Shown here piece by piece: positions 9,063 through 18,291 of a stretch of DNA of 64,000 nt. Each line of letters opens with the position of its first letter. Within the stretch, counting starts at the first letter, position 1. The stretch is from Chryseobacterium sp. W4I1 (GTDB lineage: Bacteria > Bacteroidota > Bacteroidia > Flavobacteriales > Weeksellaceae): assembly GCF_030816115.1 (NCBI RefSeq), contig NZ_JAUSXQ010000001.1, positions 4,383,001-4,447,000 on the forward strand, read 5' to 3'. A program made the position numbers and the translations under genes. Below the pieces are notes generated by a model, which saw only the letters and a list, made by a program, of their open reading frames with translations, searched no databases and was not told the DNA's origin.

Positions 9063-11789
9063 TTATTTCTTCAGAAAATACCCGAAATAACTGCAGCTTC
9101 CTGCCAGACTTTTCATTGTTTCCGTATCTGCATACTGGGATTTTAGCTGGGCAAAAGAAGTTCTGTACTTTTCATTTCTGATTTTATCCAGTTCAGCTTG
9201 GTGTGCCTGCTCCTTTTCGGAATATTTAGGATCAGAATAATCAATCTTAGCTGCATTCTTAGCTTCATACTGATAATATTTCCCCTGTTCTGCGCTGGCC
9301 ATTTGGAAAAGAACTCTTGCTCTCTGTTCCTTGTCTTTGGAAAGCTTCAATGTTTTCTGGTAATAATTGATCGCCAGATCAAAATTATCAGGTTCAATAT
9401 AAGTTGTATAAAGGAAATTCTTATAATAATACTTGTAAGGATTCTTCCTGTCTGTATTCCAGAAATCATATTTCCCTCCGTTGCTGTTGTCAATATCCAT
9501 TACGAACAGCTGACGGTAATATCCTAAACTGGAAGTATTGTACAGTAAATTTCCAATCAGCTGACTGGCCTTGGCTGCCTTTTCATCCGTTCCGGCACTC
9601 AATTTTTTAAGCTGAATCAGAGCATCTGCCAATTCCAGTTTATTCATGCTTGGCTTGATAAAAGGGAAAACAGAATAGTCTTCAGCTTCCATACTTTCTG
9701 TTTCTGCACTTCCGAAACTTTCCCATACATTGTGCCCGAAAACAAGATTTGAAATACCTTTGAACCCATCATATTCTCCTGGCGTATATTGTTTTGGAGT
9801 GATTTTTTCACCCTTATCCGTCCATTCATAATCCATTCTTGGAATTCCCGCAAAGCCTTTCGCTTTTTCATAATAAGATTTGGCCTTTTCAAAATCTGCC
9901 AGCTTCATGGCCCGGTCTCCATAGATTGTACTGAAGAACGCATCTATGTTTCCTACATTATCCATATTCTTGGCAATAATCTGCTGTTCAAACTGTGTCT
10001 TATTTGGTTTTCTGTAGAACTCTTCAACACTTTTGACCAGACTTGAATTAGGGTTATACTGAAGGTCTGAAAGCTTGTTGCTCATCAGGAAAGATTTTCC
10101 GTCTTCACCTTGCAGAAAATACCGGTTCGCAAGAACATCTTTAAGGAAATCTACTGTAGATGGAACTTCGCCGTAATAATCATAGTCATTTCCTGCAGTA
10201 CTGTCTTTCTTTACTTCTTTTTTTACAAAATAATCAGCATAATCTTTCATCAGATGATCTTCAAATTCTGCATCTATTTTAGGATGAGAAACGATATCAT
10301 TTAACACCTTCATTCTTTTTATCTCCTCAAGATATTCCGGATTGGTCGTTTTGATGTCTTCCAGAATTTCCGAGCTTGCCTTATAATCCTTCTTCAGGAA
10401 TTTAAGATAGGCATCTGCAATCTGCCAGTATTCATCCTTAGATACCTTTTTAGTTTTCTCTGTGAATTTTTCCAGGTCGTCCAGGTAATCTTTCGTTTTC
10501 TCATCATAGCCATAGCTGGATTTGGTATAGAATGGAATTCTGTCCGGATTGTTCAATAGTTCATCATCATTTAGATCATTTTTATCTCCATTCGCACTGT
10601 CAGATTTAGAACCTCCAAAAAGATTTTTAAAAAACCTGACGATCTTTTGCCAAAACGAAAGCTTCTCCTCCTTTTTCACTTCTACAGTTTCGGATTTTGT
10701 ATCCTTGGAAGTTTTGTCGTGATCATCTGCATTTCCTTTCTGCATATACACATTGTCTGAGGCATCAGAATTATAATAATAAATCGGAAGATAGCTTCTT
10801 TCAAGCTCATTGATGCTCCTCACTGCCATGACCTTCAGAATCTCAGAATCCGGATTGATGTCATACATTTTTTCCATGATCGGAATAGGATTGTTGAAAC
10901 CCTGATAGCCTAAAAGGAAATAGGCCATATTCTTTTCATCATTGGTACCCGCTCTTTTCATGATATTGCTGAAAGAAGCCGTATCCGAAAGCTTCATCGA
11001 TACAAAAGCAGATTCCTTACGGTCTTTACTGTTCATAAAAACCTGGAAAAAGTTCCAGTTCGCATCACTGTTCATCTCTTTTCCCCTCTGTGCTCCTGCA
11101 AGCTGGTCAAGTGCCATAAAATACACTGTTCCTTTTTGCTTGATCGGTTCTATATATGTTTTGAAGGCCTCCAGTGCGGCATCATAATTTCTAGTATAGT
11201 GATTGAAACGTACCAGCTGATATCCGTAACGCTGCTTAATCTCCGGGTTTCTGGTAGCGTTGTATAAAGAAGTCAGCGCATTCACAGTTTTTGCATAGTC
11301 AATCGAAGTAGCATTGACATCCTTTGACGGTCCGTTGTTATAAAATGAATCCGGGCTTTCCACATAATTAATGCTCATATAAGGCTCCAGATATTTCGCT
11401 TCAATTAAATAATCTATTCCTTCCTTATACTTTTGGTAGAATCCCGTGCCCAATTTCTGTAAAAGAGGATTGGAGGGAGCTCCGTTTTTCAAAGCATTAA
11501 GGTCGTTCATACTTATTTTGTACACCAGGTTTTCTGTTTCTGCATAATTCAGCTGGTTGTTGAAGAATCTCTTCCACGTCTCGATATTATCATCAGGAAT
11601 CACATTGCTTTTATAATTACCATAGAACGCATTGGAATACGTAAGCAGGAAAGGGAGATAAGATTTATCCTTGATGATACTCTGTGTAAAGAGGTTGAAA
11701 TACTCATAATCGGGATCCGACCACGCACAGGCGTCAGATTTCGTGTAAAAGAGTGATAGAACCGCCAATGAAAGGATATACTTTTTCAT
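9063..11789 (-). CDS. Large secreted repeat-like protein of unknown function (908 aa)
   Basis: The 908-residue product has a signal peptide (MKKYILSLAVLSLFYTKSDA) and a mature N-terminus CAWSDPDYEYFNLFTQSI. The body is helical with tetratricopeptide-like spacing (for example ALEAFKTYIEPIK and YYEKAKGFAG, and NYYQKTLKLSKDKEQRARVLFQMA near the C-terminus). A hydrophilic linker around residues 360-430 includes a short basic/aromatic patch (WQKIVRFFKNLFGG). No catalytic motif was recognised. It is the last of three minus-strand genes with the 323-aa and 140-aa products, probably one operon read from the promoter at 13275. It may be a periplasmic or outer-membrane scaffold; function unknown. Confidence 0.75.
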   Translation of the reverse strand: MKKYILSLAVLSLFYTKSDACAWSDPDYEYFNLFTQSIIKDKSYLPFLLTYSNAFYGNYKSNVIPDDNIETWKRFFNNQLNYAETENLVYKISMNDLNALKNGAPSNPLLQKLGTGFYQKYKEGIDYLIEAKYLEPYMSINYVESPDSFYNNGPSKDVNATSIDYAKTVNALTSLYNATRNPEIKQRYGYQLVRFNHYTRNYDAALEAFKTYIEPIKQKGTVYFMALDQLAGAQRGKEMNSDANWNFFQVFMNSKDRKESAFVSMKLSDTASFSNIMKRAGTNDEKNMAYFLLGYQGFNNPIPIMEKMYDINPDSEILKVMAVRSINELERSYLPIYYYNSDASDNVYMQKGNADDHDKTSKDTKSETVEVKKEEKLSFWQKIVRFFKNLFGGSKSDSANGDKNDLNDDELLNNPDRIPFYTKSSYGYDEKTKDYLDDLEKFTEKTKKVSKDEYWQIADAYLKFLKKDYKASSEILEDIKTTNPEYLEEIKRMKVLNDIVSHPKIDAEFEDHLMKDYADYFVKKEVKKDSTAGNDYDYYGEVPSTVDFLKDVLANRYFLQGEDGKSFLMSNKLSDLQYNPNSSLVKSVEEFYRKPNKTQFEQQIIAKNMDNVGNIDAFFSTIYGDRAMKLADFEKAKSYYEKAKGFAGIPRMDYEWTDKGEKITPKQYTPGEYDGFKGISNLVFGHNVWESFGSAETESMEAEDYSVFPFIKPSMNKLELADALIQLKKLSAGTDEKAAKASQLIGNLLYNTSSLGYYRQLFVMDIDNSNGGKYDFWNTDRKNPYKYYYKNFLYTTYIEPDNFDLAINYYQKTLKLSKDKEQRARVLFQMASAEQGKYYQYEAKNAAKIDYSDPKYSEKEQAHQAELDKIRNEKYRTSFAQLKSQYADTETMKSLAGSCSYFGYFLKK

Positions 11790-11872
11790 ATAGTTGATAG
11801 GTGTTTTATTTATAATTAAATATTTCTAAAATTTCAATCTCATAATATGTTCAATTATCGTGATTTAAAACT

Positions 11873-12844
11873 TTAAAAATTTCGGTTACTTACAAATTTA
11901 CTATCTAATTGATAATAAATTAAATTAAAATGTGGTATTTTTTTCTCCAGAAAACGGGTTACCTCTTCAAGCTGCTCATCGGATATTTCTTCCACCTTTA
12001 TTTTAAAACCTTTGCTTAAAAAGTTTCCAAAGTAAAAACCGTCTTTAATGATTTCAATCTCGTTATCTGAGATTTTTTTAAAACCGGGATTTTCCAGATC
12101 TTTTCGCGATAAAGCATTGATCAGTTTATGCTTCTCAAGATGATTGGTAACAATTCCCCAGGAATAAATGGGCAGCGCCACATCCATTTTTTTTACAGGA
12201 TAATCTTCCAGTTTTGAGAGGTAGTTTTTTAAAGTGACAACATCCAGAATAGAATTTTTATTGGAATTCTCCAAAGGTGAAGAAGTAGAGTAGCACATCA
12301 GGTATACTTTCTCCACAGGCGGAACTCCTGTCTGGCTCTTATCTTTTACCTGATGGAGGCGGAGCGTGCAGGTGATCTCTTTTCCGGAAACCCTTTTCAG
12401 TTCCTTTAGAAATTTAAAATAATCATTCCTTGTTCCTGCTGTCCAGTCACAGTCGATCTGAATTTCATTGTTTACTTTTAATTGGTATTCTTTGGCTTTT
12501 TTCTGAACCAGATCATGAATGTTTTTCGCAAGAAACCGGATTTCTTCTGCCGAGATACGGTACATCGACTGGTTTGTAATAAAAACTGTCGGTACGATCT
12601 GCTTCTCTGTCTGAAAACTCTTGTCTCTAGTGATAACACCAACCGGCTGAAATTTTCCAGCAGCTTTGTCTATGTCAAAAAATCTTGTGTATACATATGG
12701 AACTGGGGCATGATCCAATATTTTTTTCTCTTCCTGATCCAGCTTCAGATGTGTTTTCCAGTAATAAAAAGTATAAGGATGATTTTCTTTCCTGCTGCAC
12801 GAAATTACGAGAAGGAAAACGAGCAGAAACTTTAGTATTCTCAT
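11873..12844 (-). CDS. Lipoprotein of unknown function, possible TIM-barrel fold
   Basis: The 323-residue protein has a lipoprotein signal (MRILKFLLVFLLVISC, lipid Cys16). Alternating strand/helix segments such as EIQIDCDWTAGTRNDYFKFLKEL, EITCTLRLHQV, KVYLMCYST and KKMDVALPIYSWGIV look like a beta/alpha barrel, reminiscent of glycoside-hydrolase-type folds, but no family was recognised with certainty. Its ATG overlaps the stop of the upstream 140-aa gene (ATGA), indicating translational coupling. It is followed after 83 bases by the 908-aa gene. Confidence 0.7.
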   Translation of the reverse strand: MRILKFLLVFLLVISCSRKENHPYTFYYWKTHLKLDQEEKKILDHAPVPYVYTRFFDIDKAAGKFQPVGVITRDKSFQTEKQIVPTVFITNQSMYRISAEEIRFLAKNIHDLVQKKAKEYQLKVNNEIQIDCDWTAGTRNDYFKFLKELKRVSGKEITCTLRLHQVKDKSQTGVPPVEKVYLMCYSTSSPLENSNKNSILDVVTLKNYLSKLEDYPVKKMDVALPIYSWGIVTNHLEKHKLINALSRKDLENPGFKKISDNEIEIIKDGFYFGNFLSKGFKIKVEEISDEQLEEVTRFLEKKIPHFNLIYYQLDSKFVSNRNF

Positions 12845-13263
12845 TCCCTGAAATACAGTTTACTTTCACAGGTACAGGTATTGCTGGTAGCGCTTTCCTT
12901 TGCAGAACAGCAATCCTCAGATTTCTGAACTGTACCTTCTTTATCAGTAAGGTAAATATTGTCCTTGTCAAATTTAACATAGAAAGTTTCGCCCCATTTT
13001 TTGAACTCCACCTTCATTACTTTTGGATTATATGGTCCGGCGTTTACTTCTTCCATGGTTTCATTTCCGTCTGCCTGGTTCACCTGAACAAACCCGAAAT
13101 AAATATCTCCGTTTTTCTTGGCATCCAGATAATAATGAGGGGTTCCGGATCCACTGAATCCCTGAACAATATCAAAACTTCTGTGCCCCACAAATGGTGC
13201 TGTGGTCTGGGCAAAAGATAAAATACTGATGCATAAGATAATTAAGGTTAAAATCTTTTTCAT
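12841..13263 (-). CDS. Small secreted protein of unknown function (140 aa)
   Basis: The 140-residue product begins with a signal peptide (MKKILTLIILCISILSFAQ). The mature part contains a predicted beta-rich domain (HRSFDIVQGFSGSGTPHYYLDAKKNGDIYFGF) and a Cys-rich C-terminus (EDCCSAKESATSNTCTCESK) that could form disulfides or bind metal. It is the first gene of the minus-strand trio and overlaps the next gene by four bases. No family is recognised. Confidence 0.65.
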   Translation of the reverse strand: MKKILTLIILCISILSFAQTTAPFVGHRSFDIVQGFSGSGTPHYYLDAKKNGDIYFGFVQVNQADGNETMEEVNAGPYNPKVMKVEFKKWGETFYVKFDKDNIYLTDKEGTVQKSEDCCSAKESATSNTCTCESKLYFRE

Positions 13264-13274
13264 ATAATTTTTTT

Positions 13275-13282
13275 CAAAAGTA
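13275..13282 (-). promoter_or_regulatory. -7 element of the three-gene exported-protein operon
   Basis: The minus strand reads TACTTTTG, matching TAnnTTTG, 12 bases upstream of the start of the 140-aa gene. Confidence 0.5.
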
Positions 13283-13455
13283 AAAATATTTAAGCAAAAA
13301 TTAAACCGTAAAAACCCGGTGATTGCCTGTTGGAGGTAAACTGCTGCAATTTTTTATTTAGATGAGAACAATTTCGAGGTAATGCCTTCGGATAATAGTG
13401 GCAACTTAATGAAGTGAAAAAGCTTTTGTAGTTAAATTTTTAATCACTGGAAACA

Positions 13456-13482
13456 GAAAAACCACTCCGAGATGGAATGGTC
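13456..13482 (-). terminator. Terminator of the glycerol operon
   Basis: On the minus strand ACCATTCC pairs with GGAGTGGT (one G-U pair) and is followed by a short T-run. It lies about 30 bases after the stop of the outer-membrane protein gene that closes the glp operon. Confidence 0.65.
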
Positions 13483-13507
13483 TTTATATAGTGAAGTTAA
13501 ATTCACA

Positions 13508-14308
13508 TTAGAAAACAGTAGCCGCCAGCTGAATTCTTGCATATTTATTAGCAGGATTCCACATGGCCATCATAGCAACCGGAAGGCTGTAGTGATCTGT
13601 AATTTTAAGCGTCTTGCCGGCTTTTACCCCTACATTGACAATATCAAAACTGTTTGTTCCGTTTCCGTAAAGAAAGCGAGTGTCGTTGAGGGCAAATCCT
13701 GCACCTACAAAAGCATCTAAATTCACTTTCTGTCCTGCAATCACCGGGTAACTTACCTGAACATAGGTAGAATATTTATTCTTTTTATAACTTCCATCAG
13801 GCTCCAACACCACTTCTCCCGCATTAGCTCCACCGTACAGCATAATATCAGCTTCAATATTAAGCGGAAAAGAAGGTCCGAAAGTGTAATTGGTTCTAAG
13901 ATCAATGATGTGGGCTGTTCTTCTCTGTGAATAACTGAAAATATCGTCTGCAGCAACAGCTGTATTAATATTTCTTGAATTATACAGATCCCACAATCCA
14001 ATATAAAAACGGTTATGAGAATATTGAACGTAATAATTGATCTCCTTATAATGAGTGCCGTCTTTATCATCCGCTAATGCCGAAGCCCCCCAGATACCAA
14101 CTTTCCATTTCTTTTCAGAATCTAAAGCATAAGAAAGATTTCCCATCACTACAGGTTTATCTGTAATAATTAAGCCTCTCCACAAATGGTTATTCTGAAT
14201 GTTTACGGTAAAGTCCAGCCTGTTGTTCTCTTTAGGTTCTTCATTCTCCTGAGAGAATAGCTTTCCTGTGCCTAAAATAATCAGGCATGCAATTTTTAAA
14301 ATTTTCAT
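13508..14308 (-). CDS. Outer-membrane beta-barrel protein of the glycerol operon
   Basis: The 266-residue product has a signal peptide ending near FSQ and then alternating amphipathic beta-strands (LDFTVNIQNNHLWRGLII, KWKVGIWGASAL, KEINYYVQYSHNRFYIGLWD) ending in the aromatic terminus IQLAATVF, typical of a small outer-membrane barrel (TorF-like putative porins look similar). It starts 9 bases after the glpF stop, so it is the fourth gene of the operon. A role as a glycerol or glycerophosphodiester pore is inferred only from the operon. Confidence 0.7.
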   Translation of the reverse strand: MKILKIACLIILGTGKLFSQENEEPKENNRLDFTVNIQNNHLWRGLIITDKPVVMGNLSYALDSEKKWKVGIWGASALADDKDGTHYKEINYYVQYSHNRFYIGLWDLYNSRNINTAVAADDIFSYSQRRTAHIIDLRTNYTFGPSFPLNIEADIMLYGGANAGEVVLEPDGSYKKNKYSTYVQVSYPVIAGQKVNLDAFVGAGFALNDTRFLYGNGTNSFDIVNVGVKAGKTLKITDHYSLPVAMMAMWNPANKYARIQLAATVF

Positions 14309-14317
14309 CGGGTATTT

Positions 14318-15049
14318 TTAATGTATTATTCCAAAAAGTACAGCGGCGACAACAGCACCCAGGATTGGACCTGCTACCGGAATCCAGGCATATCCCCAAT
14401 CACTGCTTCCTTTTACGGGAAGGATAGCGTGCATAATTCTGGGGGCTAAGTCTCTGGCCGGATTAATGGCATAACCTGTCGTTCCACCTAAAGATAAGCC
14501 GATAGCCCACACGAGTAAAGTAACAGGAAGTGCTCCTACAGAACCTAGTCCTACTTTAGCCGTGGGATCAGCATTCAGGGAAATACTGGGATCAGAGAAA
14601 TGAAAGATGACAAACACCAGTACAAATGTTCCGATAATCTCACTGATAAGATTGGAAAAAGTATTCCTGATTGCGGGCCCTGTACTGAAACAGGCCAGTT
14701 TAGCACCTTCATCTTCCGTAATGGCAAAATGGTCTTTGTTAAACAGCCATACAAGGAAAGCTCCCAGCATTCCGCCAAGCATCTGCGCTGCAATATAAGT
14801 AGGAACCAGATCCCATGAGAATTTTCCTGCAACAGCGAGCCCTAATGTTACGGCTGGATTCAGGTGGGCACCACTTGCCGGGCCGGCAACTGTAACACCT
14901 ACGAATACTGCAAGTGCCCAGGCGGTCGTAATGACGATCCATCCTGAATTATTTCCTTTAGTATCCTTCAAGACAACATTGGCCACAACGCCGTTGCCTA
15001 ATAATATAAGAAGCATTGTTCCTATAAGTTCTGCGGTAAATGGGGTCAT
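14318..15049 (-). CDS. glpF: Glycerol uptake facilitator (MIP family)
   Basis: This inner-membrane channel lets glycerol diffuse in. The 243-residue protein has six membrane spans and the two half-helix signatures of the family, SGAHLNPAVTLG and GYAINPARDLAPR. The Asp after the second NPAR is the residue that marks aquaglyceroporins rather than water-specific channels. It lies 18 bases downstream of glpK and 9 bases upstream of the outer-membrane protein gene, consistent with one operon. Confidence 0.93.
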   Translation of the reverse strand: MTPFTAELIGTMLLILLGNGVVANVVLKDTKGNNSGWIVITTAWALAVFVGVTVAGPASGAHLNPAVTLGLAVAGKFSWDLVPTYIAAQMLGGMLGAFLVWLFNKDHFAITEDEGAKLACFSTGPAIRNTFSNLISEIIGTFVLVFVIFHFSDPSISLNADPTAKVGLGSVGALPVTLLVWAIGLSLGGTTGYAINPARDLAPRIMHAILPVKGSSDWGYAWIPVAGPILGAVVAAVLFGIIH

Positions 15050-15067
15050 AAATAGTTTTTTTAGGAT

Positions 15068-16564
15068 TTAATCTTCGATCCAGCTTTGGGAACGCTTCAC
15101 AGCTTTATTCCAGAAATGGATCATATGGTCTGCTTTTTCTTTATCCAGTTGAGGATGAAAATCTTTGTCTACCACCCATTGAGACTGAATCTCATTGATG
15201 TCTTTCCAATATCCTACTGCTAATCCTGCAAGATAAGCTGCTCCCAACGCTGTTGTTTCAAGAGTTTTCGGTCTGGTGATCTTAACACTGAAAAGGTCAG
15301 ATTGAATCTGCATCAAAAGATCGCTGGCAGAAGCACCGCCGTCTACTCTGAGTTCCAAACTTGGTCTACCGGAATCAGCTTCCATAGATTTTACAATATC
15401 ATAAACCTGAAATGCAATACCTTCTAAAGTCGCTCTCGCAATGTGACCGTTCGTTGTTCCGCGGGTTACTCCTACGATAGTTCCTCTGGCGTATTGGTCC
15501 CAATAAGGTGCGCCCAATCCTGTGAGTGCAGGAACAAAATAAACCCCTCCATTATCTTCAACGCTTGCTGCAAGATCATTTACTTCTTCAGATGTACGGA
15601 TAAGTTTCAGTCCGTCTCTTAGCCATTGTATTGCTGCACCGCCTACAAATACACTTCCTTCCAATGCATAGTTTACTTCTCCATTAATCTTCCAAGCAAC
15701 GGTAGTCAACAGATTATTTTTAGATGAAACAGCTTCTTTTCCTGTATTCATCAATAAGAAACATCCTGTTCCGTAAGTGTTTTTTACCATTCCCGGGGTG
15801 ATGCACATCTGCCCGAATAATGCTGCTTGCTGATCTCCTGCAATTCCTGCAATTGGAATTTTAGTGGAAAATAAAGTGGTTGCTGTTTCTCCGTAGATTT
15901 CGCTGCTCTGCTTTACTTCAGGAAGAACAGATCTTGGAATGTCAAACAAATCCAGAAGTTCCTGGTCCCATTCTAACGTATGAATGTTCAGAAGCATGGT
16001 TCTGCTGGCATTGGAAACATCGGTGATAAACATTTTTCCACGGGTAAGCTTCCATACCAGCCATGTATCAACGGTTCCAAAACATAATTTTCCCTCTGCT
16101 GCTTTTTCTCTTGCGCCTTCTACATTATCGAGAATCCATTTTAATTTGGTTGCCGAAAAGTAAGCATCCAGAACAAGTCCTGTTTTTTCTTTAATAACTT
16201 CAGCATGGCCCTGGTCCTTCAGTTCATCACAATATTTAGATGTCCTTCTGTCCTGCCATACAATAGCATTATAAACAGGCTCGCCGGTTTCTTTATCCCA
16301 AACAATGGTTGTTTCACGTTGATTGGTGATGCCAATGGCAGCTACTTCCAATCCGGAAATGCCAGCTTTAGCGATAACCTCTGCGGCAACAGATATCTGA
16401 GATGACCATATTTCGTTGGGGTCATGCTCTACCCATCCCGGAGTAGGAAAGATCTGTTCAAAGTTTTTCTGGGAGACATATTCTATAGCTCCGCTGTGAT
16501 TGAATAAGATGGCTCTAGAGGAAGTTGTACCCTGGTCCAGAGCGAGAATTAATTTTTCCTTCAT
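15068..16564 (-). CDS. glpK: Glycerol kinase
   Basis: The enzyme phosphorylates glycerol to sn-glycerol-3-phosphate with ATP, trapping imported glycerol. The 498-residue length is standard for the FGGY family. Diagnostic segments are [15 protein letters not shown] at the N-terminus (ATP binding), [11 protein letters not shown], the substrate-binding [23 protein letters not shown] and the C-terminal [19 protein letters not shown]. It sits between glpD (11 bases upstream) and glpF. Confidence 0.96.
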   Translation of the reverse strand: MKEKLILALDQGTTSSRAILFNHSGAIEYVSQKNFEQIFPTPGWVEHDPNEIWSSQISVAAEVIAKAGISGLEVAAIGITNQRETTIVWDKETGEPVYNAIVWQDRRTSKYCDELKDQGHAEVIKEKTGLVLDAYFSATKLKWILDNVEGAREKAAEGKLCFGTVDTWLVWKLTRGKMFITDVSNASRTMLLNIHTLEWDQELLDLFDIPRSVLPEVKQSSEIYGETATTLFSTKIPIAGIAGDQQAALFGQMCITPGMVKNTYGTGCFLLMNTGKEAVSSKNNLLTTVAWKINGEVNYALEGSVFVGGAAIQWLRDGLKLIRTSEEVNDLAASVEDNGGVYFVPALTGLGAPYWDQYARGTIVGVTRGTTNGHIARATLEGIAFQVYDIVKSMEADSGRPSLELRVDGGASASDLLMQIQSDLFSVKITRPKTLETTALGAAYLAGLAVGYWKDINEIQSQWVVDKDFHPQLDKEKADHMIHFWNKAVKRSQSWIED

Positions 16565-16575
16565 ACTGCAAATTT

Positions 16576-18174
16576 TTAGTTAGGAGTAATAGTTTTGGGA
16601 GAGTAAGGAGTCAATAAGTATCCTTTTGCTAATTCAATAAATTCTTTTTCCTGTTCATTTGCCCATTCCTGGGAATGTCCTTTTTCTTTGGCTATAAGCT
16701 GTGCGATGGTGTGGGCGCTGTCGATGGCGGCTCTTGCATCTAAAAATAACAGACGGACTCTTCTGGCAAGAATGTCTTCAATAGTTTCGGCCATTTCATG
16801 TCTTATAGCCCAAACTGCTTCTGCAATTGTGAAAGCATGATCCGGGTGAATCTTTTGTGCATATTGAGGATCGCTGCTCTGCAATGATTTTATGGCAGGG
16901 ATATCTGATCCGTAAACATACAGGTGACTGCTGCGGTCAACCAGTTCTGCTTTCATATTTCCATGAATAGACATGTTTTCTGTTTGTGAAGGACCTCCCT
17001 TTAAATGAAGTATATCTACCGCTTTGTCAATAGTATCTTCTGCCATTTTACGATAGGTAGTCCATTTTCCGCCAATAATGGAAACCAATCCTGTATCAGA
17101 AGCAATGACTTTGTGACTTCGGGAAACTTCTTTGGTGCTTTTGCCTCCCTCTTTTGGAGCAGCAAGCGGTCTTAGTCCGGCAAACATAGATTTTACATCT
17201 TCTCTTGTCGGTTTCTTTGCTAAATACTGTCTGGCTGTATTTAAAACAAAGCTTATTTCAGATTCCAGAGCGTGCGGTTCAAAACTAGGACTTTCCAAAA
17301 GAGTATCTGTAGTTCCTACTAATGCTCTGTCATGCCAAGGAACAACGAAGAGAACTCTGCCGTCAGAAGTTTTTGGAATCATGATAGCGTCATCGCTTTT
17401 CAGGAAAGATTTATCTAAAACCAAATGAATACCCTGGCTTGGAACGACAAATTTACCGTGCTTAGGGTTGTTCATATTCAGAATATCATTTGTGAATACA
17501 CCCGTTGCGTTGATCACCGCTTTCGCACGCAGCTCATATTGCTGGTTTGAAAATTGATCTTCCGCTTTTACACCATTTATTTTTCCGGAATCATTTTTCA
17601 GAAGTCCGGTTACTTTCATGTAATTAATTGCACTTCCTCCTTTTTCTATAAGAGTCTGGGATAGGTTGATGGCTAATCTCGCATCGTCAAACTGTCCATC
17701 CTGATAAACTACACCGCTCGCAAGGTTGTGTTGTTCAATCGTTGGAAGTTTTTCAACAGTTTTAGCTTTGCTGATGTATTTTGTTTTCCCGAGGCTTAAT
17801 TTTCCTGCAAGGAAATCATAGATAGACAATCCTATTTTATAATAAATTCCTCCCCACCAAGTATAGTTAGGTATAATAAATGACTGATTTTTGACTACAT
17901 GTGCTGCATTCTGAGCCAGCAGTCCTCTTTCTTTCAGGGCTTCTTTTACAAGTCCTACATCCCCTTGTGCAAGGTATCTTACACCGCCGTGTACAAGTTT
18001 TGTGCTTCGGCTGGATGTTGCTTTTGCGAAATCGTGTGATTCCAGGAGAAGAGTTTTAAATCCTCTGCTGGCTGCATCCAATGCAGATCCTAAACCACTG
18101 GCACCACCACCAATAACAATAAAGTCCCATTCCTGGATAACTGCTAATTTACTTATTTCTTCGTTTCGTTTCAT
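16576..18174 (-). CDS. glpD: FAD-dependent glycerol-3-phosphate dehydrogenase
   Basis: The enzyme oxidises glycerol-3-phosphate to dihydroxyacetone phosphate and passes electrons to quinone at the membrane. The 532-residue protein has the FAD-binding dinucleotide motif [18 protein letters not shown] near residues 21-38, then [25 protein letters not shown], and the C-terminal DAO_C region ([27 protein letters not shown]). It is the first gene of the minus-strand glp operon. Its promoter overlaps three TTTCGTTT boxes that are the likely repressor site. Confidence 0.95.
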   Translation of the reverse strand: MKRNEEISKLAVIQEWDFIVIGGGASGLGSALDAASRGFKTLLLESHDFAKATSSRSTKLVHGGVRYLAQGDVGLVKEALKERGLLAQNAAHVVKNQSFIIPNYTWWGGIYYKIGLSIYDFLAGKLSLGKTKYISKAKTVEKLPTIEQHNLASGVVYQDGQFDDARLAINLSQTLIEKGGSAINYMKVTGLLKNDSGKINGVKAEDQFSNQQYELRAKAVINATGVFTNDILNMNNPKHGKFVVPSQGIHLVLDKSFLKSDDAIMIPKTSDGRVLFVVPWHDRALVGTTDTLLESPSFEPHALESEISFVLNTARQYLAKKPTREDVKSMFAGLRPLAAPKEGGKSTKEVSRSHKVIASDTGLVSIIGGKWTTYRKMAEDTIDKAVDILHLKGGPSQTENMSIHGNMKAELVDRSSHLYVYGSDIPAIKSLQSSDPQYAQKIHPDHAFTIAEAVWAIRHEMAETIEDILARRVRLLFLDARAAIDSAHTIAQLIAKEKGHSQEWANEQEKEFIELAKGYLLTPYSPKTITPN

Positions 18175-18198
18175 AAATGTTTCGTTTATGTTTCGTTT
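18164..18198. promoter_or_regulatory. Putative GlpR operator: three TTTCGTTT boxes
   Basis: TTTCGTTT occurs at 18164-18171, 18180-18187 and 18191-18198. The last two are one helical turn (11 bp) apart and cover the expected transcription start of glpD, downstream of its -7 box at 18200-18207; the first extends into the glpD start. E. coli GlpR uses a related TGTTCG half-site. The arrangement suits repression by the DeoR-type regulator encoded next door, but the assignment is inference. Confidence 0.5.
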
Positions 18199-18199
18199 T

Positions 18200-18207
18200 C
18201 AAATGTA
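18200..18207 (-). promoter_or_regulatory. -7 element of the glp operon promoter
   Basis: The minus strand reads TACATTTG, matching TAnnTTTG, 26 bases upstream of the glpD start codon. Confidence 0.55.
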
Positions 18208-18249
18208 TAAATTAAAAATGAAACTAAAAAGAAAATAAATGAAATTTTA

Positions 18250-18277
18250 TTGGTCTCGGAAAAAAATGGTATTTTTG
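18250..18277 (+). promoter_or_regulatory. Promoter of the glycerol regulator gene
   Basis: TTG at 18250-18252 and TATTTTTG at 18270-18277 are separated by 17 bases. The element lies inside the possible 5' extension of the regulator reading frame, so it supports the downstream start at 18292. Confidence 0.6.
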
Positions 18278-18291
18278 ATGAAAGAATCAGA

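Noticed and set aside
12482..13221. Long plus-strand frames (117 and 178 codons) across the 323-aa and 140-aa genes
   Set aside because: They lie antisense to two overlapping genes with signal peptides; their translations have no family character.
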